Shown here one piece after another: positions 49,799-59,183 of a DNA stretch of 64,000 bases. Position 1 is the stretch's first letter. The number at the start of each line of letters is the position of its first letter. The stretch is from positions 1-64,000 of the forward strand of contig CANJPG010000007.1 in the NCBI GenBank assembly GCA_947476065.1, given 5' to 3'. The notes under the pieces were generated by a model. It saw only the letters and a program-made list of their open reading frames with translations, had not been told where the DNA came from and searched no databases. The DNA comes from Fidelibacterota bacterium. GTDB lineage: Bacteria > Pseudomonadota > Alphaproteobacteria > Rhodospirillales > Rhodospirillaceae. A program made the translations under genes and the position numbers.

Positions 49799-51010
49799 AT
49801 GGCGGCAGACAGCGAATTCCAGATGGGATGGAAATCCCTACTCGCTGCCTTCGTCGGTGCCGGCTGCGGCATCAATTCGATCCCCTTCTACACACACGGT
49901 GTTTTTGTCGGCGCCATCACCGCCGAATACGGCTGGAGCCGGGGCGCTACCCAGTTCGCCTTCTCCTTTGTCATGATAACGGCACTGATCACTGCGCCCT
50001 TGATCGGCTTTGTCATCGACCGCATCGGCACCCGCGTGGTGGCCTTGGTCTCGCTCGGCGCCTTCGCAGCCATGTTCGCCGCGCTGTCTGTCGCGACCTC
50101 CGACATTTTGACCTACTATGCCCTGTGGTTCGCCATGGCGGTGGTAGCCTCGGGCACCATGCCGATCACCTGGACACGCACGGTCAACGGGTGGTTCGAG
50201 CGCCAGCGCGGCCTTGCGCTCGGGCTGACCCTGGCCAGCACCGGCGTTGTAGCGACCTTCGCGCCATCCATTGCCGCCGGTCTGATCGGCGACGTGGGCT
50301 GGCGAAATGCCTACCGCATTCTGGGACTTGGCATCGCCGTCGTCGGGCTGCCGGTGGTATATTTCCTTTTTCATGACCGCGTGCGCACACCGGCCGAGCA
50401 AAAGACCGAGGTCGCGGGCGCGACGACGCGCGAAGGTGTCGCAAACTATCGCTTCTGGGTGATGGGTATTTCCCTGCTGCTGGTCTGCGGCGGCATCGCC
50501 GGTCTAATCACCAACCTCGTGCCTATGCTCATGGACCAGAAGATCGAGCGCGCCACCGCTGCCTCTTATGCCGGCATCGTCGGCATCAGCGTCATTGTTG
50601 GGCGCATCATCGGCGGCTACCTCATCGACCGTCTCTGGGCCCCGGCCGTCGCGGCGATTTTCTTCGCCGCTCCCGCCATCTCCTGTTACCTGCTGATGAG
50701 CGCCACCTTGAACACCGAACTCATCTGGCTGGCAGCCCTGTTCATTGGCCTGACCGCGGGAGTCGAGGTCGATATCCTGGCTTTCCTGACGGCGCGCTAC
50801 TTCGGCATGCGCAGCTACGGCGCGCTATACGGCGGTCAGTTTGTGTTCTTTGCCCTGGGCTCGGGTTTCGCGCCCGCCCTCTACGGCGCCGCCTTCGACC
50901 GCTTCGGCAACTACCAGCCGGTATTGATCGGCTCGATGATCTTGTTCCTGCTCAGCGCCGGCCTTATCCTGACGCTCGGAAAATACCCCACCTACGAAGC
51001 GAAGACTTAA
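49799..51010 (+). CDS. MFS transporter, monocarboxylate/oxalate-formate type
   Basis: The 403-residue protein has twelve predicted membrane segments, opening with LLAAFVGAGCGINSIPFYTHGVF split by charged residues, GFVIDRIGTRVV after helix 2 and WFERQRGLALGLTLAST, the loop typical of the monocarboxylate porter/OFA branch. It probably imports an organic acid. It is divergent from the monooxygenase operon across the site-7 dyad, so import and first oxidation are likely co-regulated. The FkbM-type gene starts at the next base after its stop. Confidence 0.88.
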   Translation: MAADSEFQMGWKSLLAAFVGAGCGINSIPFYTHGVFVGAITAEYGWSRGATQFAFSFVMITALITAPLIGFVIDRIGTRVVALVSLGAFAAMFAALSVATSDILTYYALWFAMAVVASGTMPITWTRTVNGWFERQRGLALGLTLASTGVVATFAPSIAAGLIGDVGWRNAYRILGLGIAVVGLPVVYFLFHDRVRTPAEQKTEVAGATTREGVANYRFWVMGISLLLVCGGIAGLITNLVPMLMDQKIERATAASYAGIVGISVIVGRIIGGYLIDRLWAPAVAAIFFAAPAISCYLLMSATLNTELIWLAALFIGLTAGVEVDILAFLTARYFGMRSYGALYGGQFVFFALGSGFAPALYGAAFDRFGNYQPVLIGSMILFLLSAGLILTLGKYPTYEAKT

Positions 51011-51838
51011 TTGCCCCAGCGTCACGTTCTCAACAAAGACACTGCCATCATCGAAGGCCGTGATGGTTGGTTCATAGCCAACCGCAACGACCTCTTCATC
51101 GGACGGGCACTCGAGACCTACGGCGAATACGGCGGCATCGAACTGCAGATTCTGCAAATGCTGCTGAGCGAAGGCGACCGCGTCATCGAAGCCGGCGCCA
51201 ACGTCGGCTCGCATACGGTCGGGCTGGCCAAGAAAGTCGGACCCAGCGGCAAGGTCTATGCCTACGAGCCGCAGCGCGCCTGCTACACCATGCTGCAGGG
51301 TCAGATCGCCCTCAACAATCTGTCGCAGGTCGCGGCCTTTAACCTTGGCTGCGGCGCTAAGGAAGAAGTGTTCTGGTACACGCCCCAGAATTTTGCGGCC
51401 CAGGGCAATTTCGGCGGCGTCGCGCTCTCAACCGTGCGCCATGCCGATATGGAACCGGCCCGTGTGATGCGCCTTGATGCATTGCATCCACACGAAGAGC
51501 CCATTCGCCTGATCAAGATCGACGTCGAGGGCATGGAAGCTGATGTCATCGCCGGCGCGCGCACGCTGATCGCCACCCAACGGCCGATCCTGTATGTCGA
51601 GAACGACCGCGCCGAAAAATCCCGCGCGCTGCTCGAACTCATCTTCAGCTTGGGCTACCGCGCCTGGTGGCATACACCGCCCCTGTTCAATCCGCAGAAC
51701 TTCTTCCGCGTCACAAAAAACGACTTCGGCAACGCGTGTTCCATCAACATGCTGTGCATCCACAAAGATGTTTCTTTCACGGGCGGTGATACCCTGCGCG
51801 AAGTTCGTCTCGAAGATCCGCACCCGGCGCAACGCTGA
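51011..51838 (+). CDS. FkbM-family methyltransferase
   Basis: The 275-residue protein has the SAM motif I VIEAGANVGSHTVGLA, motif II VYAYEPQRA and the later IKIDVEGMEADVIAGA, which define the FkbM O-methyltransferase family. It is read from a TTG directly after the MFS stop; the first ATG would lie after conserved sequence, so the TTG is the likely start. Translation is probably coupled to the transporter. The methyl acceptor is unknown; family members modify sugars, lipids or polyketides. Confidence 0.82.
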   Translation: MPQRHVLNKDTAIIEGRDGWFIANRNDLFIGRALETYGEYGGIELQILQMLLSEGDRVIEAGANVGSHTVGLAKKVGPSGKVYAYEPQRACYTMLQGQIALNNLSQVAAFNLGCGAKEEVFWYTPQNFAAQGNFGGVALSTVRHADMEPARVMRLDALHPHEEPIRLIKIDVEGMEADVIAGARTLIATQRPILYVENDRAEKSRALLELIFSLGYRAWWHTPPLFNPQNFFRVTKNDFGNACSINMLCIHKDVSFTGGDTLREVRLEDPHPAQR

Positions 51839-51861
51839 TCATTGCCGTAAGCGCCCATCTC

Positions 51862-51878
51862 TATGCAGACTGCGCATC
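51862..51878. promoter_or_regulatory. 17-bp dyad operator, site 8
   Basis: TATGCAGACTGCGCATC keeps ATGC-N7-GCAT and deviates in the last base. It lies 70 bp upstream of the tannase-family gene. Confidence 0.6.
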
Positions 51879-51948
51879 GCTCAGGTGCAGCCAATGTTGC
51901 CGGGCGGTGTGATACTTGCCAGCGAACACATTTTTGTAGGGGTCGTCT

Positions 51949-53376
51949 ATGCGCGTGCTCATGGGGCTACTTGTCGCAACGCTGGTGACCTTATTCGCCG
52001 GCCAGGCTATGGCCCAGGCCGACGCTCAGGCACAAAAGTGCAGGCAACTGGCCGGCGTCGACTTCGGCGACATTGTTGACGCACCCAGCAGCATCCTGAG
52101 CGCGACCTTCAAAGGCAGTGCCTGCGAGATCGACGGCTATGTGCAGCCCAATGTCGGCTTTGCCCTGCGGCTGCCCGCCGCCTGGAACGGCAAGTTCGGT
52201 GAAGTCGGCTGCGGGGGTTTCTGCGGCGCGGTCCTGCCGCAGCTCTGCGACGACATGCTGGCGCGCGGCTATGCCTGCCTGACCAGCGACCTCGGTCACA
52301 AGTCCACCGGCAACGACGGCAAGTGGGCTTACAATAACCTCCAGGCCGAGATCGACTTCGCCTCCCGCGCGACTCACGTGTTGGCGGTGGCCGGCAAGGC
52401 CATCGCCGAGCACTACTACAGCAAGGCGCCGACGCGGGCTTATTTCCTCGGCTGCTCCACCGGCGGGCGGCAGGGCTTCTTCCAGGCCCAGCATTTCCCG
52501 GATGACTTCGACGGCATCGTCGCCGGCGCGCCGGTCAGCCGCATCACCGGCGTCGGTATGGCCAATACCTGGGCGACCATGGCGATGCTGAAAGACGGCA
52601 AGCCGCTGTTCAAGTTCGACGACATGACCGTTTTGCATGACGCCGTGCTCGCGCGCTGCGACGCCATCGACGGCCACAAGGACGGCGTGATCGACGACCC
52701 GCGCAAGTGCACCTTTGATGCCGGTTCGCTCGGTTGCATGGCCCGCAGCACGGGCGCCTGCTTCAACGCCGACCAGGTCGCGGCCATCCGCAAGATTTAC
52801 GGCGGGCCGGTCAATTCCAAGGGCGAGAAGCTTTTCGCCGGGGGACAGCAGCCGGGCTCGGAGCTCGACTGGCGCGTCTTCATCGCCACCGCTTCCAGCG
52901 CCGCCGGCGTGCATGGCTTCATGCAGGACATGTTCCGCTACATGATGTTCACGCCCGATCCGGGGCCGTTGTGGAGCCTGAAGGACTTCGATTGGGACAA
53001 GGACCCGCCGCGCTTGGCGCTGATGGAATCCCTCTACAACGCCGAGAACCCCGACATGCGCAAGTTCAAGGCGCGCGGCGGCAAGCTGATCGCCTATCAG
53101 GGCTGGTCGGACCCCTTGATCCTTCCCGAGAACGTCATCGACTTCTATGGGCTGACGGAACGCACCATGGGCGGACCGGCGGCGACACGCGACTTCTTCC
53201 GCCTGTTCATGGTCCCCGGTATGGGCCACTGCGGCGGCGGTTCAGGCCCCTTCACGGTCGATTATTTGGCCTATCTGGAGAATTGGGTGGAAAAGGGCGC
53301 AGCACCCGACGCCGTCGTGGCAAAATCGGCAACAGCCGAACGGACGTTGCAGGCCTATCCGCTACCTGCAAAGTAA
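51949..53376 (+). CDS. Secreted tannase/feruloyl-esterase-family hydrolase
   Basis: The 475-residue protein has a signal peptide (ending GQAMAQ) and the tannase family (PF07519) layout: LPAAWNGKFGEVGCGGFCG, the nucleophile motif GCSTGGRQGF, an acid in YQGWSDPLILP and the histidine in GMGHCGGG. Paired cysteines flank the catalytic residues, as in feruloyl esterases. It should hydrolyse esters of phenolic acids or similar compounds in the periplasm or outside the cell. It stands alone, just before DUF1592 module 3, with an operator dyad upstream, which ties it to the catabolic regulon. Confidence 0.9.
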   Translation: MRVLMGLLVATLVTLFAGQAMAQADAQAQKCRQLAGVDFGDIVDAPSSILSATFKGSACEIDGYVQPNVGFALRLPAAWNGKFGEVGCGGFCGAVLPQLCDDMLARGYACLTSDLGHKSTGNDGKWAYNNLQAEIDFASRATHVLAVAGKAIAEHYYSKAPTRAYFLGCSTGGRQGFFQAQHFPDDFDGIVAGAPVSRITGVGMANTWATMAMLKDGKPLFKFDDMTVLHDAVLARCDAIDGHKDGVIDDPRKCTFDAGSLGCMARSTGACFNADQVAAIRKIYGGPVNSKGEKLFAGGQQPGSELDWRVFIATASSAAGVHGFMQDMFRYMMFTPDPGPLWSLKDFDWDKDPPRLALMESLYNAENPDMRKFKARGGKLIAYQGWSDPLILPENVIDFYGLTERTMGGPAATRDFFRLFMVPGMGHCGGGSGPFTVDYLAYLENWVEKGAAPDAVVAKSATAERTLQAYPLPAK

Positions 53377-53381
53377 AAGTC

Positions 53382-53393
53382 TTGATATATCAA
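53382..53393. repeat. 12-bp perfect palindrome in AT-rich promoter region
   Basis: TTGATATATCAA lies 5 bp after the tannase-family stop, inside a 221-bp AT-rich gap (53377-53597) that precedes module 3. No TATGC-N7-GCATA site was found in this gap, so module 3 may be controlled differently from module 1. Confidence 0.4.
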
Positions 53394-53597
53394 ATAGTTA
53401 TAGAAATTCACGGCCGGCGAATGGGCGGCGCGGGTGCTAAGTGCGTCTGGATTTAGTTTTTCTAATGTATATCGCAAGTCGTTTAGTTTGCGTTGCCAGA
53501 TAGGATGTCATTTCATTTGAATGCGTTAGCCTCGCGCTGCACCGCAAAGTCGGGCTAACCGAGTACAATTTATAACTAAAGTGGCTTTGGAAATTTC

Positions 53598-55340
53598 ATG
53601 ATGTTGCCGCGACTCCGTAGCCCCGCTGGAACCGTTCTCGCCCTGATGACCGGCCTGGCTTTAGCCGGCTGCACTGCCTCGGACAGCACCGTCGCCTCCA
53701 AATCCCCCGCCGTGGCCCAGGCCCTTCCCACCGAGCTGCTCACCGCCAGTTCCACACCCCGCCGCCGTCTGATGACCGGCCAGCAGTACCTCAACACCAT
53801 CGCCTATATCTTCGGCAACGACATCGCCGTGATCTCGCCCTTCGCACCGCTCCAGCGCACCGAAGGCCTGCTGGCGCTGGGCGCATTCTCAGCCGGCGTG
53901 CCCTCGGGCGAATTGCAGCAGTTCCAGCGCGCAGCGACCACCGTGGCGTCACAGGTGGTGGACGATGGCAACCTGGAGCTCAGCGTGCCGTCGCATCGGG
54001 ACTCACTGATCCCCTGCAAGCCAGTTGACGCCAAGAAGGCGGATGCGGCCTGTGCCGCCAAGTTCCTGAAGGCCACCGGGCGGCTGCTGTACCGCCACCC
54101 CCTCAGCGAGGCTAAGCTCGCGAGCCTTGTGGATACCGCCGGCAAGGCCGCCGATCAGCTGGGCGATTTCTACGGCGGTCTGTCGAGCGTGCTGGAAGGC
54201 ACGCTCATCAGCCCCGATGTGCTGTTCGTTAACGACCGCAGCGAACCGGACCCCAAGCGTCCGGGCCGTCAGCGCCTTGATGCCTACTCCCTCGCCGCGC
54301 GTCTCAGCTTCTTCCTGTGGAACGCAGCCCCCGACGACAAATTGCTGAAGGCCGCCGAGAGCGGCGAGCTTTACACCGACAAAGGCCGCGCCCGCGTCGT
54401 CGAGATGATGCTGGCGAGCCCACGCCTTGAAGCCGGCGTGCGCGCTTTCTTTGACGACATGCTGGGCTTCGACGCCTTTAACAACCTGGCCAAAGACGCT
54501 GCGGTCTATCCCGCCGAAACCGGTACTACCCTCACCGACGCCCGCGAACAGACCCTGCGCACCATCTACGATCATCTGATCACCAAGAACCGCGACTACC
54601 GCGACCTGTTCACGACGCGCGACACCTTTATGTCGCCGACGCTGGGCGCCATCTATCATGTGCCAACGACGCCGGGCTGGATGCCTTATACCTTTCCCGA
54701 AGGTAGCCCGCGCGTAGGTCTGCTGACACAAGTGAGCTTTCTGGCGGTCCATGCCCATCCCGGCCGTAGTTCGGCCACGCGTCGCGGCAAGGCGCTGCGT
54801 GAACTGTTGCTGTGCCAGCCCGTCCCGCTGCCCCCGCCCAACGTGGACTTCTCGCTCGTGGAAGATGCGAAGGCCGTCTTCAAGACGGCCCGCGAACGCG
54901 TGACCGCGCACCTGCAGAACCCGGTCTGCGCCGGGTGTCACCGCATCACTGATCCCATGGGCTTGGCGCTGGAGAACTTCGACGGCGCCGGCCAGTTCCG
55001 TGCCACCGAGCGCGATACGCCCATCGACGCGACCGGCTCCCTCGACGGTACGGCTTTCAAGGATGTCGTCGGCCTCGCTGAAACCCTGCGCAATCATCCG
55101 GCGCTGACGTCGTGTCTCGCCAAACGCGTTTACAGCTACGGCCTGGGCGGACCGCTTTCGATGGCCGACAAGCCCGAACTCGACTACCTCAACGAACGCT
55201 TTGCCCAACACGGCTACAAGCTGACCGATCTTCTGCGTGCGATCGTGCTCAGCCCGGCCTTTTCAGATGTCACAGTTCCCGAGGCGCCCGCGGTGAAGTC
55301 CGCTGCCGCTTCCACAGCACACGGTACGGAGGTCCAATGA
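53598..55340 (+). CDS. DUF1587/1592/1588/1585 haem-motif lipoprotein (module 3)
   Basis: The 580-residue protein has a lipoprotein signal (LALAGC, Cys25). It keeps RRLMTGQQYLNTIAYIFG (DUF1587), RHPLSEAKLASL and SPDVLFVND (DUF1595/1592), CAGCHRITDPMG with the haem c motif near residue 444 (DUF1588) and LAKRVYSYGLGGP (DUF1585). GGAAA precedes the ATG. Its stop overlaps the DUF1552 start (ATGA). The plus-strand order DUF1592, DUF1552, repeat, X is a circular permutation of modules 1 and 2, where X comes first. Confidence 0.9.
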   Translation: MMLPRLRSPAGTVLALMTGLALAGCTASDSTVASKSPAVAQALPTELLTASSTPRRRLMTGQQYLNTIAYIFGNDIAVISPFAPLQRTEGLLALGAFSAGVPSGELQQFQRAATTVASQVVDDGNLELSVPSHRDSLIPCKPVDAKKADAACAAKFLKATGRLLYRHPLSEAKLASLVDTAGKAADQLGDFYGGLSSVLEGTLISPDVLFVNDRSEPDPKRPGRQRLDAYSLAARLSFFLWNAAPDDKLLKAAESGELYTDKGRARVVEMMLASPRLEAGVRAFFDDMLGFDAFNNLAKDAAVYPAETGTTLTDAREQTLRTIYDHLITKNRDYRDLFTTRDTFMSPTLGAIYHVPTTPGWMPYTFPEGSPRVGLLTQVSFLAVHAHPGRSSATRRGKALRELLLCQPVPLPPPNVDFSLVEDAKAVFKTARERVTAHLQNPVCAGCHRITDPMGLALENFDGAGQFRATERDTPIDATGSLDGTAFKDVVGLAETLRNHPALTSCLAKRVYSYGLGGPLSMADKPELDYLNERFAQHGYKLTDLLRAIVLSPAFSDVTVPEAPAVKSAAASTAHGTEVQ

Positions 55341-56674
55341 AGGATTACACACGCCGGCGCATTCTGCGCGGCATGCTCGGCGGCACGGCGGTCACGGTCG
55401 CACTGCCGATGCTCAACTGTTTCCTCAATAGCAATGGAACGGCTTTGGCGTCGGGCGAAGCTATGCCCGTGCGCTTCGGCACCTGGGGCTGGGGCCTCGG
55501 CATGAATAAATCCATCTTCGTGCCCAAGCAGACCGGCGCCCATTACGAGCTGCCCGAAGAGATCCAGGCGCTGAAGCCGATCCAGCAGCACATTAATCTG
55601 TTCACCAACTTCAACACCTTCAAGGACGGCGCGCCCCTGATGTGTCACCACACCGGCTGGGTGATCCTACGCACCGGCATCGCGCCGACCCAGGCGCAGG
55701 TGCGCCCGGGTGAGACCATCGACGTCACCGTCGCCAAGCGCATCGGCAACACCACGCGCTTTCAGACCTTATCCGCCACGGCCACGGGCGACGTGCGGGA
55801 CAGCTACAGCTACGAGAACGCAAATTCCATCAACGCGCCGGAATTCTCGCCGATCCGCTTCTACCAGCGTCTGTTCGGACCCGATTACCAGGACCCCAAC
55901 GCGCCCGAGTTCAAGCCGAATCCGCGCGCGATGGTGCGCAAGAGCGTGCTGTCAGGCGTGCTGGACGAGACCAAGGAACTGTCGAAGATGGCCGGGGCCG
56001 AAGACAAGGCGCGCCTCGACCAATACTTCACCGGCCTGCGTGATCTGGAAAAACAATTCGATATCCAGCTGACCAAGCCCAAGCCCCTCGCCGCCTGCCA
56101 TGCTGTCAAAGCGCCGAAGGACGAGCCCAAGGCCGGCCTTGACGCGACGCTGGTGGCAGAACGTCATCGCGTCATGACTGATCTCATGGTCATGGCTGTC
56201 GCCTGCGACCAGACGCGCGTGTTCAACATGGCCTATGCCGGCGAGACGGCAGCCACCAGCAAGCCCGGCTACGAGAAGCCCCACCACACCGCCACCCACG
56301 AAGAACCGACGCATCCGGAACTGGGTTACCAGGAGCAGGTGTCCTGGTTCACGCGCCGCGCCATGGAATCATGGGCTTACTATGTGGACGCTCTGTCGAA
56401 GGTGAAGGAAGGCGACGGCACGCTGCTCGACAACTGCCTGGTCTATGCGCTGTCGGACATCTCTTACGCCAAGATCCATTCGCTCGACGGCATCCCGATG
56501 TTCACGGCGGGACGCGCTGGTGGCAAGATCAAGACCGGCCTGCACATCGACGGCAACAATGGTCCAGGCACGCGTCTCGGCTACACCGCCATGAAGCTGA
56601 TGGGTGTGGATGTGCCGTCGTGGGGCAGCCAGAGCAACACGACCTCCAAGGAAATCGGCGAGATTCTCGTATAA
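55337..56674 (+). CDS. Tat-exported DUF1552 protein (module 3)
   Basis: The start is the ATG at 55337, overlapping the DUF1592 stop by four bases and preceded by GGAGG. The 445-residue protein has a Tat signal (TRRRILRGMLGG, then AVTVALPMLNC) and the DUF1552 blocks FGTWGWGLGMNK, KARLDQYFTGLRDLEKQ and GGKIKTGLHIDG. The CGHTPGH segment of its paralogues is changed to LGMNKSI, so any function of those His or Cys residues is not shared by this copy. Confidence 0.9.
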   Translation: MKDYTRRRILRGMLGGTAVTVALPMLNCFLNSNGTALASGEAMPVRFGTWGWGLGMNKSIFVPKQTGAHYELPEEIQALKPIQQHINLFTNFNTFKDGAPLMCHHTGWVILRTGIAPTQAQVRPGETIDVTVAKRIGNTTRFQTLSATATGDVRDSYSYENANSINAPEFSPIRFYQRLFGPDYQDPNAPEFKPNPRAMVRKSVLSGVLDETKELSKMAGAEDKARLDQYFTGLRDLEKQFDIQLTKPKPLAACHAVKAPKDEPKAGLDATLVAERHRVMTDLMVMAVACDQTRVFNMAYAGETAATSKPGYEKPHHTATHEEPTHPELGYQEQVSWFTRRAMESWAYYVDALSKVKEGDGTLLDNCLVYALSDISYAKIHSLDGIPMFTAGRAGGKIKTGLHIDGNNGPGTRLGYTAMKLMGVDVPSWGSQSNTTSKEIGEILV

Positions 56675-56688
56675 CAAGGAAGACGCAG

Positions 56689-58023
56689 ATGCGTTTGCAG
56701 ATCGCCATCCTCTCTCTTGTCGCCTTCGCCGGCGGGGCTTATGCGGCGGCCCCGATGGAAGACTACAAAAAGGTGCCCATGCCGCCGGGCTTCCACGTCG
56801 AAGCGACGGAACTGGACGGGCCGGTCTTCGCCGACGCCAAGGGGCATACGCTCTACCAGTGGCCCTTCAAGGCGCTGCGCAACGGCATCACGGGTGATCC
56901 CAAAGGCAAGTCGCTCTGCGAGGATGTGGTCTCCCAGACCAACGCGGGTTACATGAGCCCCTATCCGGGCGGCTTGATCATTCCCGACGTGGAGACCCGC
57001 CCCAGCTGCACGCAGGCCTGGCCGCCGGTGCTGGCGGCGGCGGACGCCAAGCCCGTCGGCGCGTGGACGATCATCGCGCGCAAGGATGGCACCAAGCAGT
57101 GGGCCTACGACGAACACCCGCTGTACACCTCGCACCTCGACAGCGCCCCCGGCGACGTCATCGGCGCCACGTCGCACTCTGGCCGCGGCGGCGAACATGC
57201 CGCGGTGCGCAAGCCCGTGGGCCCGCCCAATAACCTGCCGCCCGGCTTCGAGGTGGTCTCCAGCAACAACGGCCGGCTGCTGGTGACGGCCCAGGGCAAT
57301 GCGTCGGTCTATGTGTCCGACAAGGACACGGCCACCAAATCCATGTGCGACGTGACCTGCACCATTATCTGGAAGCCGGTGATCGCCCCTGAGTTCGCAC
57401 AGCCGACCGGCGAGTGGACGATCTTGGAGCGCTCGCCCGGCGTAAAACAATGGGCCTTCCGCAAGAAGCCGCTTTACACCAACATCACCGACAACCGTGA
57501 GCAGAGCCTTGAAGGCAGCGACGAGCCGGGTTGGCACAACGTCTTCCTCACCGAGGCCCCACCGCCGCCGAAGGAGTTCACGACCTCCGATACCACGGCG
57601 GGAACGGTTCTGGCCGACAAAAACGGCAAGACGATCTACCTCTATATCTGCGGCGACGACGCCGTCGATCAGCTGGCCTGCGACCACCCGGGCAGTACCC
57701 AGGCGTTCCGTTTCGCCCTCGCCGGCGGCGGCGACCCTGTGCGCGCCAATCAACGCTTCCCCATGGTGCCCGCTCCCAAGGATGCCAAGCCCACCAGCCG
57801 CTCCTGGACACCGATCGATATCGATCCGATGACGGGCAAACGCGGCAAAGCCGGTGACCCCGGCGTGTTGCACGTCTGGGCCTATCGCGACCGCCCCGTC
57901 TACACCTTCGCTAAAGATGAGCCAGGCGACTACGAAGCCGAAGGCCTTGGCGAATTCAAGGGCACACGCCAAGGCTATCGCGCCTTCTGGCTGCGCGACG
58001 ACTTCTATGGCCGCATGAACTAA
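56689..58023 (+). CDS. Multi-repeat PF03640-type secreted protein (module 3)
   Basis: The ATG at 56689 follows AAGGAAG and opens a signal peptide (ending GAYAAAP); the longer frame belongs to the DUF1552 gene. The 444-residue protein has three repeat units: ADAKGHTLYQWPF with a later SCTQAWPPV, then GNASVYVSDKDT with MCDVTCTIIW, then KNGKTIYLYICGD. Each unit closes with an ADAKP.G.WT.I or KQWA stretch. Insertions between the strands make it longer than the module 1 homologue. The position directly after DUF1552 is conserved. Confidence 0.84.
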   Translation: MRLQIAILSLVAFAGGAYAAAPMEDYKKVPMPPGFHVEATELDGPVFADAKGHTLYQWPFKALRNGITGDPKGKSLCEDVVSQTNAGYMSPYPGGLIIPDVETRPSCTQAWPPVLAAADAKPVGAWTIIARKDGTKQWAYDEHPLYTSHLDSAPGDVIGATSHSGRGGEHAAVRKPVGPPNNLPPGFEVVSSNNGRLLVTAQGNASVYVSDKDTATKSMCDVTCTIIWKPVIAPEFAQPTGEWTILERSPGVKQWAFRKKPLYTNITDNREQSLEGSDEPGWHNVFLTEAPPPPKEFTTSDTTAGTVLADKNGKTIYLYICGDDAVDQLACDHPGSTQAFRFALAGGGDPVRANQRFPMVPAPKDAKPTSRSWTPIDIDPMTGKRGKAGDPGVLHVWAYRDRPVYTFAKDEPGDYEAEGLGEFKGTRQGYRAFWLRDDFYGRMN

Positions 58024-58028
58024 GGGCA

Positions 58029-59156
58029 ATGACCATGAAAAAACTCCTGCTGGCGGCCGCTGCATCACTCGCGCTCGGAACAGGCGCCGCCTTCGCCGCC
58101 GACTTCACACCTCCAGGCGGCACCATCGCCTATTTGGTCACCGACTTCTTCTGGACTACCTACGAGAGCCCCGACGGCAAAGAAGAATGCCCGCAGGGCT
58201 TCAACCCCTGGGGCCCGCGCGAGCAATTCAAGGCGCTGTTCCCCGACGACGGCACCAAGCGCACAGAGCTGGAAACCCACCTCGCCCGCGAGATCGCCGG
58301 CTGGTTTCCCGACACCAAACCCGACACCTTCCCGTTCTATGAAGTCGCCGGCACAAAGTCCTACGGCATGAATCTGGACGGCAAGATCGGCCCCAACGAC
58401 TTCACCAGCCCCGACGGCGAAAAGGGCATCGACAACGAGCTCTATCGCGTCATCGGCTGCGTCTTGAATCTGCGTCCGCCGGAAGGCCCCACCGCCTACT
58501 TTGCCAACCGCGCGGTGATGGAAGAGCGCTGGAACCGCGTGATGTTCGAGCTGACCAAGGTCGACAGCTTGACCAACGACGACGACATCGACGTCACCAT
58601 CTACCGCGGCCGCGATCACATCCTGATGGACAACACCGGCAATAATTTTGTACCCGGCGGCTCGCAGCGCCTGGACACCAAGTGGGGCAAGAAGTTCACC
58701 CAGCACATGCACGGCCGCATCATCAACGGAACGCTGATCACTGATCCGATTGCCAAGGCCGTCATCCCCTGGTCGTCGTTTACGCTGCCGACGGTGCAGA
58801 AGTTCAAGGACATGCGCCTGAAGCTGAAACTCGATCCGCAGCGCGCAACGGGCCTGATTGCAGGATATGTGGATGTCGAGAACTGGTACATGCAGACGGT
58901 GAAGTCGGAATCGACCCATCACCAGAGCTACGGCCAGTCGTCGCCGCCCTCGATTTACAAAGTGCTGCGCCGCCGTGCGGATGCGTACCCCGACGAGAAC
59001 GGCGTCAACACGGCGATCTCGGCTGCCCTCGAGACCAAGATGGTGCAGGTCTACATCATCCATGAGCCGGGCGGCCCGGTTGCGGCGTTGTCCGCGCCGA
59101 TGAAGCACGCCGCGGTGACGGACGAAGCCCCAATCACCATCGCCGACGCCAAATAA
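58029..59156 (+). CDS. Family X exported protein, unknown function (module 3)
   Basis: The 375-residue protein has a signal peptide (ending GAAFAAD) and the family X landmarks EECPQGFNPWG, GMNLDGKIG, GIDNELYRVIGC, NDDDIDVTIYRG, GLIAGYVDVE and YKVLRRRADAYPDENG. Either ATG (58029 or 58035) can be the start; AAGGG suits the second better. It is five bases after the repeat gene, so it is co-transcribed. Compared with its paralogues only short blocks are kept, so the family evolves fast apart from the GIDN..RV.GC core. Confidence 0.8.
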   Translation: MTMKKLLLAAAASLALGTGAAFAADFTPPGGTIAYLVTDFFWTTYESPDGKEECPQGFNPWGPREQFKALFPDDGTKRTELETHLAREIAGWFPDTKPDTFPFYEVAGTKSYGMNLDGKIGPNDFTSPDGEKGIDNELYRVIGCVLNLRPPEGPTAYFANRAVMEERWNRVMFELTKVDSLTNDDDIDVTIYRGRDHILMDNTGNNFVPGGSQRLDTKWGKKFTQHMHGRIINGTLITDPIAKAVIPWSSFTLPTVQKFKDMRLKLKLDPQRATGLIAGYVDVENWYMQTVKSESTHHQSYGQSSPPSIYKVLRRRADAYPDENGVNTAISAALETKMVQVYIIHEPGGPVAALSAPMKHAAVTDEAPITIADAK

Positions 59157-59183
59157 TCAGATAGTTTCGCGCAGAGGACTCTC

